Both the position numbers and the translations under genes were made by a program. Below, piece after piece: positions 36,555-47,220 of a stretch of DNA of 64,000 bases; the first letter of the stretch is position 1; the number at the start of each line of letters is the position of its first letter. Origin of the DNA: Psychromonas sp. CD1 (GTDB lineage Bacteria > Pseudomonadota > Gammaproteobacteria > Enterobacterales > Psychromonadaceae); assembly GCF_002239585.1 (NCBI RefSeq), contig NZ_NDFH01000003.1, positions 248,001 to 312,000 of the forward strand. The letters run 5' to 3'. The notes below the pieces were generated by a model, which saw only the letters and a program-made list of their open reading frames with translations, made no database searches and was not told where the DNA came from.

Positions 36555-38009
36555 TTATTCAATCGCTTCAAGCGTACTTACAAGTAATTGCCAATATTTA
36601 TCGACACTGGCAATATTTACTTTTTCATCGGGACTGTGTGGAAATTTGATGGTTGGCCCGAAAGATATCATATCTAATTTTGGATATTTTTCACTAAATA
36701 ACCCGCATTCTAGACCTGCATGAATGATTTTTATCTTGGGCTCTACATTAAAAAGTTTAATGTATTGTGCTTTCATTAAGCGATAGATATCAGAATCTAC
36801 ATTAGGGGTCCAACCAGGATAATATTCATCTTTACAGGCATTCGCATCGAGTTTTTGGAAATGCATTAAAATGATGTCGGCGAGTTTTTGTTTTTCGCTT
36901 TCAACTTGAGATCTAATGGATACTTCAATTTCAAAATATTGTTGCTGATTATGTTGTTTTAAGACTCCGAAATTACTTGAAGTCTGAACAACGTCCGTGA
37001 AATTTTTATCCATACTAAAGATGCCATCGCGACAAAAGACAATCGCATCTAAGATATTTTTTTTACTTGTAGCTTCTAGTGCTAGTTGAGGTAATGCAAC
37101 ACTTGTCATTGTAATATTGATATTGCTTTCGCTATGTTTGAATTGTTTTATCAATTCTAGTTGAGTATTTTGAATATATTGTTCTAAATAGGCTTTATCA
37201 TCTGGATGACAAATAATAATAGCATGAGCGTCGCGGGCAATTGCATTGCACAGACTACCACCTTCTAATGTTGAAAGTTGCCAAGATATATTATTTAAAT
37301 CATTGAGTATATTTGCTAACACTTTGATTGCATTGGCACGTTTAAGGTGAATGTCACAACCAGAGTGTCCTCCCTTGAGTCCTTCAATTTGGATATTAAA
37401 AGCCAGTGCTTTTGTGTCAGTATGATGCGTGGTGTAAGCTAAGCTGACATTCACATTAACCCCACCTGCACAGCCAACATATAATTCACCTTCTTGTTCA
37501 GAGTCCGTATTGAGTAGAATTGTCCCTTGTAATATTCCTTCTTTTAAACCAAAAGCGCCTGCCATACTGGTTTCTTCATCTACAGTGAGTAATATTTCTA
37601 AGGGGCCATGTTGTAATGAATTATGGGCTAATACTGCTAAACAAGAAGCTAATCCAATACCGTTATCAGCACCTAATGTTGTGTTATCTGCATGTAACCA
37701 GTCACCTTTTATGAATGGCTGAATGGCATCGACTAAAAAATCATGATCTATATGTGTGTTTTTTTGAGGTACCATATCTAAATGTGCTTGTAATATTACG
37801 GGGGTTCTATTTTCATATCCCATACTTGCAGGTTTTTTTAAAATTAAATTACCCACTTCATCTTCGCTACAGTCAATATTTAATTTTTTAGCCCAGTCTA
37901 TGATCCATACTTTTAATTTTTTTTCATGTCGAGAAGGATGAGGAATAGAGCAAATGATTGAAAAATAAGACCAAATGTCGGCAGCTAATGTTGTTTGTAA
38001 ACGTTGCAT
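36555..38009 (-). CDS. pepD: Aminoacyl-histidine dipeptidase (PepD), copy 2
   Basis: A second 484-residue PepD of the same length as copy 1, with long identical or near-identical stretches (RTPVILQAHLDMVPQKN, TTLGADNGIGLAS, GLECGLFSEKYP). The EET motif differs slightly: VDEETSMAGAFGL here versus TDEETGMTGAFGL in copy 1. All metal-site motifs remain, so both copies look active. The same-strand tandem arrangement indicates a local duplication followed by divergence, with most changes in the middle lid domain. An AAGG site precedes the start. Confidence 0.94.
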   Translation of the reverse strand: MQRLQTTLAADIWSYFSIICSIPHPSRHEKKLKVWIIDWAKKLNIDCSEDEVGNLILKKPASMGYENRTPVILQAHLDMVPQKNTHIDHDFLVDAIQPFIKGDWLHADNTTLGADNGIGLASCLAVLAHNSLQHGPLEILLTVDEETSMAGAFGLKEGILQGTILLNTDSEQEGELYVGCAGGVNVNVSLAYTTHHTDTKALAFNIQIEGLKGGHSGCDIHLKRANAIKVLANILNDLNNISWQLSTLEGGSLCNAIARDAHAIIICHPDDKAYLEQYIQNTQLELIKQFKHSESNINITMTSVALPQLALEATSKKNILDAIVFCRDGIFSMDKNFTDVVQTSSNFGVLKQHNQQQYFEIEVSIRSQVESEKQKLADIILMHFQKLDANACKDEYYPGWTPNVDSDIYRLMKAQYIKLFNVEPKIKIIHAGLECGLFSEKYPKLDMISFGPTIKFPHSPDEKVNIASVDKYWQLLVSTLEAIE

Positions 38010-38304
38010 TATAAAAACCTTATATAAAGAAAGGATGAAGTTTCATCATATCAAAGAGATGGTTAGGGTGTTAATTTAGGATCTCAGAAACGATTTATAT
38101 CGTATTTATTCTTTAATAAAAGAGAGTATGCGTATTTTAGCTATCCTTAATTGGGAGAATATTATAAAAAAATAATTTTTCTCCATTAAATATATTAACA
38201 AAAAGCAAAATAATGTTAGGTAATTGTGAAGAAGATCTATAAACTGTCGCGAATTTGCCAAAATTTATGATGTTTGGCGGGGGGGGATTCTTCCGCTAAG
38301 CACT
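38010..38304. other. carA upstream region with hairpins and a G8 tract
   Basis: No gene is seen. GCCAAA (38257-38262) and TTTGGC (38273-38278) form a hairpin directly followed by eight G (38279-38286), unusual in AT-rich DNA. An imperfect inverted repeat runs from 38154 to 38184 (GGAGAA...TTCTCC). No convincing ArgR or PurR site was recognised. The tandem duplication starts at 38305. Confidence 0.5.
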
Positions 38305-38844
38305 GTAAACTTTATTTTTGTTGTTTGCTTTTTAAACAGTTTCAATGTTAGTTGAAATGTTTAAATCTATTTATGGAGGTTATCTTGAGTCATTCGGCTG
38401 TTTTGATATTAGAAGATGGGACTATTTTTAAAGGCGTGGCTATTGGCGCTACTGGATATTCAGTTGGAGAAGTTGTTTTTAATACTTCGATGACAGGTTA
38501 TCAGGAAATTCTTACTGATCCTTCTTATTCTCGCCAAATTGTAACATTAACTTACCCTCATGTTGGTAATACAGGTAAACTTTATTTTTGTTGTTTGCTT
38601 TTTAAACAGTTTCAATGTTAGTTGAAATGTTTAAATCTATTTACGGAGGTTATCTTGAGTCATTCGGCTGTTTTGATATTAGAAGATGGGACTATTTTTA
38701 AAGGCGTGGCTATTGGCGCTACTGGATATTCGGTTGGAGAAGTTGTTTTTAATACTTCGATGACAGGTTATCAGGAAATTCTTACTGATCCTTCTTATTC
38801 TCGCCAAATTGTAACATTAACTTACCCTCATGTTGGTAATACAG
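38305..38844 (+). repeat. 270-bp direct tandem duplication covering the carA leader and 5' coding end
   Basis: Bases 38305-38574 are repeated at 38575-38844. Only two differences were found by eye: T38374 versus C38644 (changes ATG to ACG just before the true start) and A38462 versus G38732 (silent, Ser). Each copy carries the same leader, GGAGG ribosome site and the first 63 or so codons of carA. Two differences argue against an assembly error. Confidence 0.95.
38385..38621 (+). pseudogene. Truncated duplicate of the carA 5' end
   Basis: From TTG at 38385 (with GGAGG upstream) the frame gives 78 residues: about 63 residues identical to the CarA N-terminus, then an unrelated tail ([14 protein letters not shown]) read from the duplicated leader, ending in TAG at 38619-38621, 33 bases before the true carA start. 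An in-frame ATG at 38373 could also initiate. It lacks the amidotransferase domain and is not functional as CarA, but it keeps a good ribosome site and may be translated. Confidence 0.85.
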
Positions 38845-39806
38845 GTATCAACGATGAAGATCAAGAATCTGAGGCTATTCATGCTTGTGGATTAGTCATT
38901 CGAAATTTACCTTTAGTCGTCAGTAATTTTCGGAGCAAAATGTGTTTAAGTACTTATCTTAAAAAGCATAATATTATTGGTATTGCGGAAATAGACACCC
39001 GAAAACTTACTCGTATATTAGCCTCTAAAGGGGCTTTGTCCGGATGTATTGTTGCTGGAAGTAACATCGATATCGAGGATGCATTAATAAAAGCACAGCA
39101 GTTCCCAGGTCTTAAAGGGATGGATCTTGCGCAACACGTTAGTACTAAACAAAATTATCAATGGCGCCAAGGAAGCTGGACATTAACACAAGGTTTACCT
39201 AACGATACCAAAGAAAGTTCTTATCATGTTGTTGCTTTTGATTACGGTATTAAACGTAATATTTTACGCATGTTAGTGGATAGAGATTGTAGAGTTACAG
39301 TGGTACCCGCGAAAACATCTGCCAGTGCGGTTTTAGCGTTAAAGCCTGATGGTGTGTTTTTATCAAATGGACCTGGAGATCCTGCGCCTTGTGATTATGC
39401 TATCCGTGCTATATCTGAAATATTAGAAACAAATATCCCTGTTTTTGGAATTTGTTTGGGGCATCAATTACTCGCATTAGCGAGTGGTGCAAAAACGGTT
39501 AAAATGAAATTTGGACATCATGGGGCGAATCATCCTGTACAAGACTTAAACACCAAAAAAGTGATGATCACCAGTCAAAATCATGGTTTTGCGGTAGATG
39601 GAAAAAGCTTGCCAGAAAATATGCGTGCCACACATGTTTCTTTATTTGATGGCTCCTTACAGGGAATAATGCGTACCGATAAACCCGCTTTTGGTTTTCA
39701 AGGTCATCCCGAAGCCAGCCCAGGTCCTAATGATGCTGCGCCGTTATTTGATCATTTTATTAGCCTAATCAAACAATATAAAAACAACAATAAAAAATTC
39801 CAATAA
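38655..39806 (+). CDS. carA: Carbamoyl phosphate synthase small subunit
   Basis: I start the gene at the TTG at 38655, preceded by GGAGG, giving 383 residues (382 in E. coli, which also uses a UUG start as I recall). N-terminal domain: [42 protein letters not shown]. Class I amidotransferase domain: [23 protein letters not shown] with the nucleophile Cys near residue 268, and [11 protein letters not shown] with His and Glu. It supplies ammonia to CarB for arginine and pyrimidine synthesis. The complete copy begins immediately behind a truncated duplicate. Confidence 0.97.
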   Translation: MSHSAVLILEDGTIFKGVAIGATGYSVGEVVFNTSMTGYQEILTDPSYSRQIVTLTYPHVGNTGINDEDQESEAIHACGLVIRNLPLVVSNFRSKMCLSTYLKKHNIIGIAEIDTRKLTRILASKGALSGCIVAGSNIDIEDALIKAQQFPGLKGMDLAQHVSTKQNYQWRQGSWTLTQGLPNDTKESSYHVVAFDYGIKRNILRMLVDRDCRVTVVPAKTSASAVLALKPDGVFLSNGPGDPAPCDYAIRAISEILETNIPVFGICLGHQLLALASGAKTVKMKFGHHGANHPVQDLNTKKVMITSQNHGFAVDGKSLPENMRATHVSLFDGSLQGIMRTDKPAFGFQGHPEASPGPNDAAPLFDHFISLIKQYKNNNKKFQ

Positions 39807-39822
39807 AAGGGTACAAATAGCT

Positions 39823-42800
39823 ATGCCAAAACGTAATGATTTAAAAAGTGTTTTAATTATCGGCGCAGGCCCCATTATCATAGGTCAAGCTTGCGAATTT
39901 GATTATTCTGGTGCTCAAGCGTGTAAAGCGTTAAAAGAAGAGGGTTATCGGGTTATTTTAGTTAATTCTAATCCAGCAACGATCATGACGGATCCCGAAC
40001 TTGCAGATGCAACCTATATTGAGCCTATTCATTGGAAAGTGATCGAGAAAATTATTGCCAAAGAGCGACCTTGCGCTATTTTACCGACGATGGGCGGGCA
40101 AACGGCTTTAAACTGTGCCTTAGAGCTTGAACAAAAAGGTGTATTGAAAAAATATAATGTAGAAATGATCGGTGCAACGGCAGATGCTATTGATAAAGCA
40201 GAAGATCGGAGCCGTTTTGATGCTGCGATGAAAAAAATTGGTCTAGAGTGTCCACGTGCAGGTATCGCGCATAATATGGACGAAGCTTATGGTGTTTTAG
40301 ATATGGTCGGATTTCCTTGTATTATTCGACCTTCTTTTACCATGGGCGGTACGGGAGGGGGCATTGCTTATAATAAAGAAGAGTTTGAAGATATTTGTAG
40401 TAATGGACTATCTCTTTCTCCTACACATGAATTACTTATCGATGAGTCATTAATTGGTTGGAAAGAATATGAGATGGAAGTGGTACGCGATAAAAATGAT
40501 AATTGTATCATTGTGTGCTGTATCGAAAATATCGATCCTATGGGTATTCATACTGGCGATTCAATAACGGTTGCTCCCGCACAAACATTAACTGATAAAG
40601 AATATCAAATAATGCGTAATGCCTCTTTGGCTGTTTTACGCGAAATTGGTGTTGAAACGGGTGGCTCAAACGTACAGTTTGGTATTAATCCTGAAGATGG
40701 ACGTATGGTTTTAATTGAGATGAACCCTCGTGTATCAAGGTCATCAGCCTTAGCGTCGAAAGCGACTGGATTTCCAATCGCTAAAATAGCCGCTAAATTA
40801 GCAATTGGTTATACCCTTGATGAATTACAAAATGATATTACGGGAGGCAAAACGCCAGCCTCATTTGAGCCTACGATTGATTATGTAGTGACAAAAATAC
40901 CGCGTTTTAATTTTGAAAAATTTGCTAATGCGAATGATCGTTTAAGTACGCAAATGAAATCAGTGGGTGAGGTAATGTCTATTGGACGTAACCTACAAGA
41001 ATCACTACAAAAAGCATTACGTGGTTTAGAAGTTGGTGCGGATGGTTTCACGCCTATTGTTGATTTAAATGATCCTTGTGCACAAGAAAAAGTGATTTAT
41101 GAATTACGTGAAGCGGGCGCGGAGCGTATTTGGTATATTGGCGATGCATTCCGTTTGGGCATGAGCGTTGAGGATATTTATCGTTTAACAATGATCGATA
41201 AATGGTTCTTAATGCAGATTGAAGATCTTATTTTAGAAGAACAAAAAGTATTGGAAAAAGGCATAAAAGCACTGGATAAAACCTACCTGAGAGCATTAAA
41301 ACGTAAGGGGTTTTCTGACAGTCGTTTAGCTACTATTTTAAGCGTTAATGAAGCTGATATTCGTCAATTAAGAGAATCTTTTAATTTACACCCTGTTTAT
41401 AAGCGTGTGGATACTTGTGCTGCTGAATTTTCATCTGACACTGCTTATATGTATTCAACCTATGATGAAGAATGTGAAGCGAAGCCGACAAATAACAAGA
41501 AAATCATGATTTTAGGTGGTGGACCGAATCGTATTGGGCAAGGTATTGAATTTGATTACTGTTGTGTGCATGCTGCGATGGCATTACGTGAAGATGGTTT
41601 TGAAACCATCATGGTCAATTGTAATCCTGAAACAGTGTCTACTGATTATGATATATCGGATCGTTTATATTTTGAGTCAATTACCTTAGAAGATGTCCTC
41701 GAAATTGTACGGATTGAAAAACCACTCGGCGTAATTGTTCAATATGGAGGACAAACACCTCTTAAGCTTGCGCGTGAACTCGAAGCGCAAGGTGTTCCTA
41801 TCATTGGGACATCACCAGATGCTATTGATTGTGCTGAAGATCGAGAACGGTTTAAAAAAATAGTACAACGTTTAGGCATAAAGCAGCCTGATAATGATAC
41901 GGTTCTTTCGATTAAAGAAGCAATTTCTGTTGCACAGCGTATAGGTTATCCGTTGGTAGTACGTCCATCTTATGTTTTAGGCGGACGTGCGATGGAGATT
42001 GTTTATGATGATGTTGATTTAACTCGTTATTTCTCAGAGGTTGTCAGTCCATCTAATCAATCACCTATTTTATTAGACCGTTTTTTAGATGACGCGATTG
42101 AAGTGGATATTGATGCGATTTGTGATGGCACAGATGTTGTCATTGGTGGGATAATGGAGCATATTGAACAAGCAGGTGTTCATTCGGGTGATTCTGCATG
42201 TTCCTTACCGGCATATACTCTAAGTCAAGAGATTCAAGATAAAATGCGTGCTAACATTAAGGCTTTAGCGTTAGAGTTGGGTGTTATTGGTTTAATGAAT
42301 ACGCAACTTGCTGTCAAAGATAATGAAATCTATATGATTGAAGTTAATCCTCGTGCAGCTCGGACCGTGCCTTTTGTTTCTAAAGCAACGGGGGTTCCGA
42401 TAGCTAAAATAGCGGCGCGTGTCATGACGGGTAAAAGTTTGCGGGAGTTAGGTGTTTTTAAAGAAGTTATCCCTGCGTATTATTCAGTAAAAGAAGTGGT
42501 TTTACCTTTTAATAAATTTCCAGGATCCGATCCGATATTAGGTCCTGAAATGCATTCAACGGGTGAAGTTATGGGGGTGGGTGACACATTTAGTGAAGCT
42601 TATTCTAAAGCTGAGTTAGCTTCTAAAAAAGCATTGCCACGTATAGGTAGAGCACTATTATCCGTACGTAATAGTGATAAAAATAGAGTGGCAAAACTTG
42701 CAAAGAAACTCATAGAATTAGGCTATTGTCTTGATGCAACGCATGGCACTATGATTGTATTACAAGAGGCTGGTATTAATGCTCGTTTAGTGAATAAAGT

Positions 42801-43053
42801 GCATGAAGGGCGTCCGCATATCCTAGATCACATTAAAAATGGCGAATATACCTATTTGGTCAATACGACAGAAGGGCGTCTTGCGATTGAGGATTCACGT
42901 CAATTACGTCGTGCAGCTTTACGTTATCAGGTAGATTATACGACCACTTTAAAAGGTGCAATGGCGACTTGTTTAGCGCATGATTATGATCCGACAGCTG
43001 AAAGTTCAACGGTTATTTCTGTGCAAGAACTACATAAACGATTACTCAATTAA
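39823..43053 (+). CDS. carB: Carbamoyl phosphate synthase large subunit
   Basis: This 1076-residue protein has two homologous ATP-grasp halves (about 1-400 and 550-935) that make carboxyphosphate and phosphorylate carbamate, and a C-terminal allosteric MGS-like domain (from about 937). Visible are [71 protein letters not shown] and [15 protein letters not shown]. Length matches E. coli (1073). It lies 16 bp after carA. Confidence 0.99.
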   Translation: MPKRNDLKSVLIIGAGPIIIGQACEFDYSGAQACKALKEEGYRVILVNSNPATIMTDPELADATYIEPIHWKVIEKIIAKERPCAILPTMGGQTALNCALELEQKGVLKKYNVEMIGATADAIDKAEDRSRFDAAMKKIGLECPRAGIAHNMDEAYGVLDMVGFPCIIRPSFTMGGTGGGIAYNKEEFEDICSNGLSLSPTHELLIDESLIGWKEYEMEVVRDKNDNCIIVCCIENIDPMGIHTGDSITVAPAQTLTDKEYQIMRNASLAVLREIGVETGGSNVQFGINPEDGRMVLIEMNPRVSRSSALASKATGFPIAKIAAKLAIGYTLDELQNDITGGKTPASFEPTIDYVVTKIPRFNFEKFANANDRLSTQMKSVGEVMSIGRNLQESLQKALRGLEVGADGFTPIVDLNDPCAQEKVIYELREAGAERIWYIGDAFRLGMSVEDIYRLTMIDKWFLMQIEDLILEEQKVLEKGIKALDKTYLRALKRKGFSDSRLATILSVNEADIRQLRESFNLHPVYKRVDTCAAEFSSDTAYMYSTYDEECEAKPTNNKKIMILGGGPNRIGQGIEFDYCCVHAAMALREDGFETIMVNCNPETVSTDYDISDRLYFESITLEDVLEIVRIEKPLGVIVQYGGQTPLKLARELEAQGVPIIGTSPDAIDCAEDRERFKKIVQRLGIKQPDNDTVLSIKEAISVAQRIGYPLVVRPSYVLGGRAMEIVYDDVDLTRYFSEVVSPSNQSPILLDRFLDDAIEVDIDAICDGTDVVIGGIMEHIEQAGVHSGDSACSLPAYTLSQEIQDKMRANIKALALELGVIGLMNTQLAVKDNEIYMIEVNPRAARTVPFVSKATGVPIAKIAARVMTGKSLRELGVFKEVIPAYYSVKEVVLPFNKFPGSDPILGPEMHSTGEVMGVGDTFSEAYSKAELASKKALPRIGRALLSVRNSDKNRVAKLAKKLIELGYCLDATHGTMIVLQEAGINARLVNKVHEGRPHILDHIKNGEYTYLVNTTEGRLAIEDSRQLRRAALRYQVDYTTTLKGAMATCLAHDYDPTAESSTVISVQELHKRLLN

Positions 43054-43078
43054 TTTGTTTTTTTATTAATTAAGTGTT

Positions 43079-43106
43079 AAAACCTGCGTGTGTTGCAGGT
43101 TTTTTT
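43079..43106 (+). terminator. Terminator after carB
   Basis: AACCTGC (43081-43087) and GCAGGTT (43095-43101) form a 7-bp stem with a 7-nt loop and a run of T to 43106, 25 bp past the carB stop. Confidence 0.9.
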
Positions 43107-43177
43107 ATGTCTAAATTATCCGTTGTCTGGAATTTTTCCATTCATGCAAAAAAACTGCGATAGCACAATAGTCACTC

Positions 43178-44308
43178 ATGGTTATGCGTCTTATTTTGTT
43201 GACCATTTTTGGTCCATTATTTGAATTTAATATCCCTCTTATATTAATCGCGTTATTGTGTAGTTTAATTTTTATGCCTATTGCAAGTATATTAGTGCAT
43301 GGCATTGATACATTATTAACTTATTTTTTTATGTTTTTAAAAAGTATGCCCGCTTGCTATATATATTTTTCGCATCAACAAGCACTTATTATTTTACAAG
43401 TTTTCACGTTTTTTCTTATCGCATGGCTCATAACATGGCATGGACGGAAGTACATGACATATCGTTTTATTGTATGCAGTTTCTTGATAATGATTACTTC
43501 TTATTATGTGCAGGAAAAAGAAGATGAACAGACTTGGTATGTTGATGTCATAGATGTAGGGCAAGGATTATCAGTGTTAGTAAGAACCCAAGATCAAAGT
43601 CTTTTATATGATACAGGTGCGCGCTATGCATCAGGGTTTAGCATGGCGCAAAGTGAAATATTACCTTATTTACGTTATATTGGAATTGCTTCGTTGGAGT
43701 ATTTAGTGATAAGCCATAGTGATAATGATCATGCTGGTGGGGCGAGTTTGATAGAAAAGGCGATGCATCCCAGACGTATAAAATTAGGGGAGCCATTACG
43801 TAAGCAAGTACTTGCCAATAGTTCATTTTGTGATGTTGGGGAACGGTGGGCTCTGGGGAAACTAAGCGTCACCGTCTTATCGCCTTTTAAACGTCTTAAA
43901 AATAGTAATAACAATTCCTGTGTTTTACGGATATCCGATGGACAGCACGCAGTTTTACTCAGTGGAGATATTAATAAAAAACAAGAAGCACTGATTGTTT
44001 CACAATTTTCTTCGCAATTAGCAAGCCAGATATTAATTGCACCACATCATGGAAGTAAATATTCATCAAGTAAATTATGGATATCTGTGGTTAAACCTAA
44101 ATGGGTAGTTTTTAGTGTCAGCGCAATGAATCGTTGGGGATTTCCTGTACAAGAGGTCGTTGAACGTTATAAAAAACAGTCAGTTATTAGGGTTAGTAGT
44201 GGTACAAGTGGATTTATTCGCTTTAAAATTGATAGTCATGGTATTAAATTGCAAACAATTAGAGAAGATCTTGCCGCTTATTGGTATCATCGTTCTTTTT
44301 TTCTATAA
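43178..44308 (+). pseudogene. comEC: 5'-truncated ComEC/Rec2 (C-terminal metallo-beta-lactamase part)
   Basis: The 376-residue frame has a few membrane segments (about residues 5-35, 45-60, 70-85, 95-110), then the ComEC-type metallo-beta-lactamase domain: DVGQGLSVLV, SHSDNDHAGG near residue 185 and APHHGSKYSSS near 290. Full ComEC proteins have about 750 residues and form the DNA-uptake channel; the N-terminal OB-fold and most of the competence membrane domain are missing, and a TAG lies in frame just upstream. Only 124 bp separate it from carB. The MBL motifs are intact, so a protein may be made, but DNA uptake through it is unlikely. It sits directly before msbA, the normal comEC position. 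Confidence 0.85.
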
Positions 44309-44327
44309 TAAATTTTTTGGTGTCTGC

Positions 44328-46079
44328 ATGGATAATAATTTAGATAGTGGTTGGCCAGTCATTAAACGTCTGATGAGTTACGTAACAAGTTTTAAATTAG
44401 CACTTTTTGTCGCAATCATAGGAATGGTAGGCTATGCAGCGGTGGACACCGCTCTTATTTGGTCATTGCAACCCTTATTAGATAATGGATTTACAGGTCA
44501 AAATCCTAGTATTTTAAAATGGATGCCTTATTTTGTGGTCATTATCATTGCTTTTCGTGGTATTTTTGCTTTTATAAGTTCTTATTGTATGGCGTGGGTC
44601 GGTAATAATGTGGTGATGACATTACAACGTCAATTATTTAATCAATTAATGGCATTACCCATAAGTTTTTTTGATAAAACGAATACCGGCGATTTGATCT
44701 CTAAAATTACTTATGATGCGAATCAAGTGTCTAATGCTGCCAGTAATGCATTGGTTAAAATTTTCCGAGAAGGCGCTTTATTAATCGGTCTTATCGTTAT
44801 GATGTTTTATCAAAGTTGGCAATTATCGTTAGTTTTTTTTGTAATTGCTCCTGTTGTTGGAATCGCCATTACTATTGTAAGTAAACGGTTTCGTAAAATT
44901 GGTCGTGGTATTCAAGATGCGATGGGCTTAATCACTACTTCTTCAGAGCAGATGCTAAAAGGCCATAAAGAAGTGTTGATGTTTGGTGGGCAAAAGGTTG
45001 AAGCGGTTAAGTTTGAAAAAGTGAGTAATATTGTACGTCAACAAAACATGAAAATGGTAAGTGCAAACGCCATTAGTGTTCCTGTTATTCAAACTATAGC
45101 TTCTTTTGCATTAGCTTTCGTGCTTTTTTTAGCCACCTATCCTGAGATTATGAACTCGTTGTCTGCGGGTAAATTTGTGGTGATCATTAGCGCAATGTTG
45201 GGATTAATGAAACCGATAAAAAATATAACCCAAGTTAATAATGAAATTCAACGTGGGATTGCCGCCAGTCGTAGTTTATTTACTCTATTAGATACAACGC
45301 AAGCTAAAGATGAAGGTAAAAAAGTAATGGAGCGTGCTAAAGGTGATATTGAACTGAAGAATGTCATCTTTACTTATCCAAGCGCAGAAAAACCTGCATT
45401 AAAAGGGATCTCTTTTAAATTAAAAGCTGGGCAAACATTTGCGTTAGTGGGGCGGTCGGGATCGGGTAAATCGACAATCGCAAACTTACTGACACGTTTT
45501 TATGATGTGGATAGCGGTAATATATACATAGATGCTGACAATATAGAGAATTACACCTTAGAATCATTACGTAATCAGGTGGCGGTTGTTTCACAAAGTG
45601 TGCATCTGTTTAATGATACTATCGCTAATAATATCGCTTATGCTGTCGTTGATAAATACAGTCGAGAGGATATTATTCAAGCAGCTAAAACAGCAAATGC
45701 GATGGAATTTATTAATGATTTTGCCGATGGACTAGATACTATCGTGGGTGAAAATGGAGCCTTATTATCGGGAGGTCAACGTCAACGTATTGCCATTGCT
45801 CGCGCTTTATTACGTGATGCCCCTATTTTGATTTTAGATGAAGCAACCTCTGCATTAGATACCGAATCTGAGCGTCATATTCAAAGCGCGTTAGAGAACT
45901 TACAAAAAAATAGAACCTCCATTGTGATAGCACATCGATTATCTACCATCGAAAAAGCAGATAAAATATTAGTAATTGATAATGGTGAAATTGTTGAGTC
46001 GGGAACGCATCAACAATTATTAGATAAAAAATCTATTTATTATACGCTCAGTACATTACAGTCGTCGGGTGCACTTTAA
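44328..46079 (+). CDS. msbA: Lipid A export ATP-binding/permease protein
   Basis: The ATG at 44328 gives 583 residues (582 in E. coli); the longer frame from 44160 overlaps comEC and is rejected. An ABC exporter with six membrane helices (about 20-310) and an ATPase domain: Walker A GRSGSGKST near 380, VVSQSVHLFNDTI, signature LSGGQRQRIAIARAL near 480, Walker B ILILDEATSALD, and IVIAHRLST. It flips core-lipid A across the inner membrane. Its stop overlaps the lpxK start (TAATG). Confidence 0.97.
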   Translation: MDNNLDSGWPVIKRLMSYVTSFKLALFVAIIGMVGYAAVDTALIWSLQPLLDNGFTGQNPSILKWMPYFVVIIIAFRGIFAFISSYCMAWVGNNVVMTLQRQLFNQLMALPISFFDKTNTGDLISKITYDANQVSNAASNALVKIFREGALLIGLIVMMFYQSWQLSLVFFVIAPVVGIAITIVSKRFRKIGRGIQDAMGLITTSSEQMLKGHKEVLMFGGQKVEAVKFEKVSNIVRQQNMKMVSANAISVPVIQTIASFALAFVLFLATYPEIMNSLSAGKFVVIISAMLGLMKPIKNITQVNNEIQRGIAASRSLFTLLDTTQAKDEGKKVMERAKGDIELKNVIFTYPSAEKPALKGISFKLKAGQTFALVGRSGSGKSTIANLLTRFYDVDSGNIYIDADNIENYTLESLRNQVAVVSQSVHLFNDTIANNIAYAVVDKYSREDIIQAAKTANAMEFINDFADGLDTIVGENGALLSGGQRQRIAIARALLRDAPILILDEATSALDTESERHIQSALENLQKNRTSIVIAHRLSTIEKADKILVIDNGEIVESGTHQQLLDKKSIYYTLSTLQSSGAL

Positions 46080-47041
46080 TGTATTTTTGGTACCAATCTG
46101 TAAAACTGTGGCTTTGGATTTTATATCCATTTTCGTTGTTATTACGCTTTATCAGTCATATTAGACGCGTCTTATATCGACATGATATTTTAAAAAGCAC
46201 ACAAATATCTTTGCCAGTTATCGTCGTGGGTAATATTTCTGTGGGCGGTAATGGGAAAACACCCTTTGTAATTTGGCTTTGTGAATTATTGCTCAAAGAG
46301 GGTTACAAACCCGGTATTATTAGTCGGGGTTATGGGGGACGAAGTGCACATTATCCTTTGCTACTTGGACCCGATACATTAGGGGCTGAATCTGGAGATG
46401 AGCCTTTGATGCTTTATAAGCGATTAGGCCTGCCGATTGTGGTGGACCCTTCTCGTGTGCAAGCCGCGACTTATTTGCAACGTAATACGGATGTTGATAT
46501 TATTATTACTGATGATGGCTTACAACATTATGCATTAAAACGTGACATCGAAATTGTGATTGTAGATGGAAAACGGCGTTTTGGTAATCGACATATTCTC
46601 CCTATGGGCCCATTAAGAGAACCATTGTCACGCTTAGCAAGCGTTGATTTTGTTATTAATAATGGCGCAGAACATGAAGGTGAAATTAGTATGTATTTAG
46701 TGCCATCTGCATGTAAAACTGTAGATGGGAGAGACGCTCAACTCATTCCTGATGGCGAGATAAATGCTTGTGCTGCGATTGGCTATCCACAGCGTTTTTT
46801 TGATACATTAGAAGCGCAGAACTTTAAGCTTAATCAAGTGCAACATTTCAATGATCATCATTCCTATAAATTAAAAGATTTCGCTCAATTTGAGACAGAT
46901 ATTCCTCTACTAATGACAGAAAAAGATGCTGTGAAATGTACGGGATTTGCTCAAAAAAACTGGTGGTATTTACCGATATCTGCAAAGTTACCGCAGCCCT
47001 TTGAAAAACAATTATTAAAAAAAATTAAGGCGTTAAAATGA
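46079..47041 (+). CDS. lpxK: Tetraacyldisaccharide 4'-kinase
   Basis: This 320-residue membrane-associated kinase phosphorylates the lipid A precursor at the 4' position. A membrane-anchoring helix opens the protein (about 10-27), then the P-loop [15 protein letters not shown] near residue 48 and SRGYGGR near 80, [19 protein letters not shown] near 145, and MTEKDAVKC near 277. Overlaps msbA by one base and ycaR by four. Length is normal. Confidence 0.96.
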   Translation: MYFWYQSVKLWLWILYPFSLLLRFISHIRRVLYRHDILKSTQISLPVIVVGNISVGGNGKTPFVIWLCELLLKEGYKPGIISRGYGGRSAHYPLLLGPDTLGAESGDEPLMLYKRLGLPIVVDPSRVQAATYLQRNTDVDIIITDDGLQHYALKRDIEIVIVDGKRRFGNRHILPMGPLREPLSRLASVDFVINNGAEHEGEISMYLVPSACKTVDGRDAQLIPDGEINACAAIGYPQRFFDTLEAQNFKLNQVQHFNDHHSYKLKDFAQFETDIPLLMTEKDAVKCTGFAQKNWWYLPISAKLPQPFEKQLLKKIKALK

Positions 47042-47220
47042 TTGATATAAAATTATTAGATATTATTGCATGTCCTATCTGTAAGGGAAAACTCTCTTTT
47101 AAAAAAGAAACTCATGAATTGATTTGTAAATTTGATCATCTAGCGTTTCCTGTTATAGAGGGGATCCCAGCGTTACTACGGAGTAAAGCTCGTGTTATTA
47201 CTGCTGATGAGGAATTATAA
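47038..47220 (+). CDS. ycaR: YcaR, Trm112-like zinc-ribbon protein
   Basis: This 60-residue protein contains [11 protein letters not shown] and a [20 protein letters not shown] segment, the UPF0434/Trm112 fold. E. coli YcaR has the same place between lpxK and kdsB. One CxxC pair is intact, while the second half has a single Cys. Function is unknown. Both ends overlap the neighbouring genes. Confidence 0.93.
   Translation: MIDIKLLDIIACPICKGKLSFKKETHELICKFDHLAFPVIEGIPALLRSKARVITADEEL

Noticed and set aside
38352-38621. Independent small gene before carA
   Set aside because: It is the duplicated carA 5' end read into the duplicated leader; nothing else in it is unique.
44160-44327. Extended start of msbA
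   Set aside because: It overlaps comEC and adds residues absent from MsbA; the ATG at 44328 gives the standard length.
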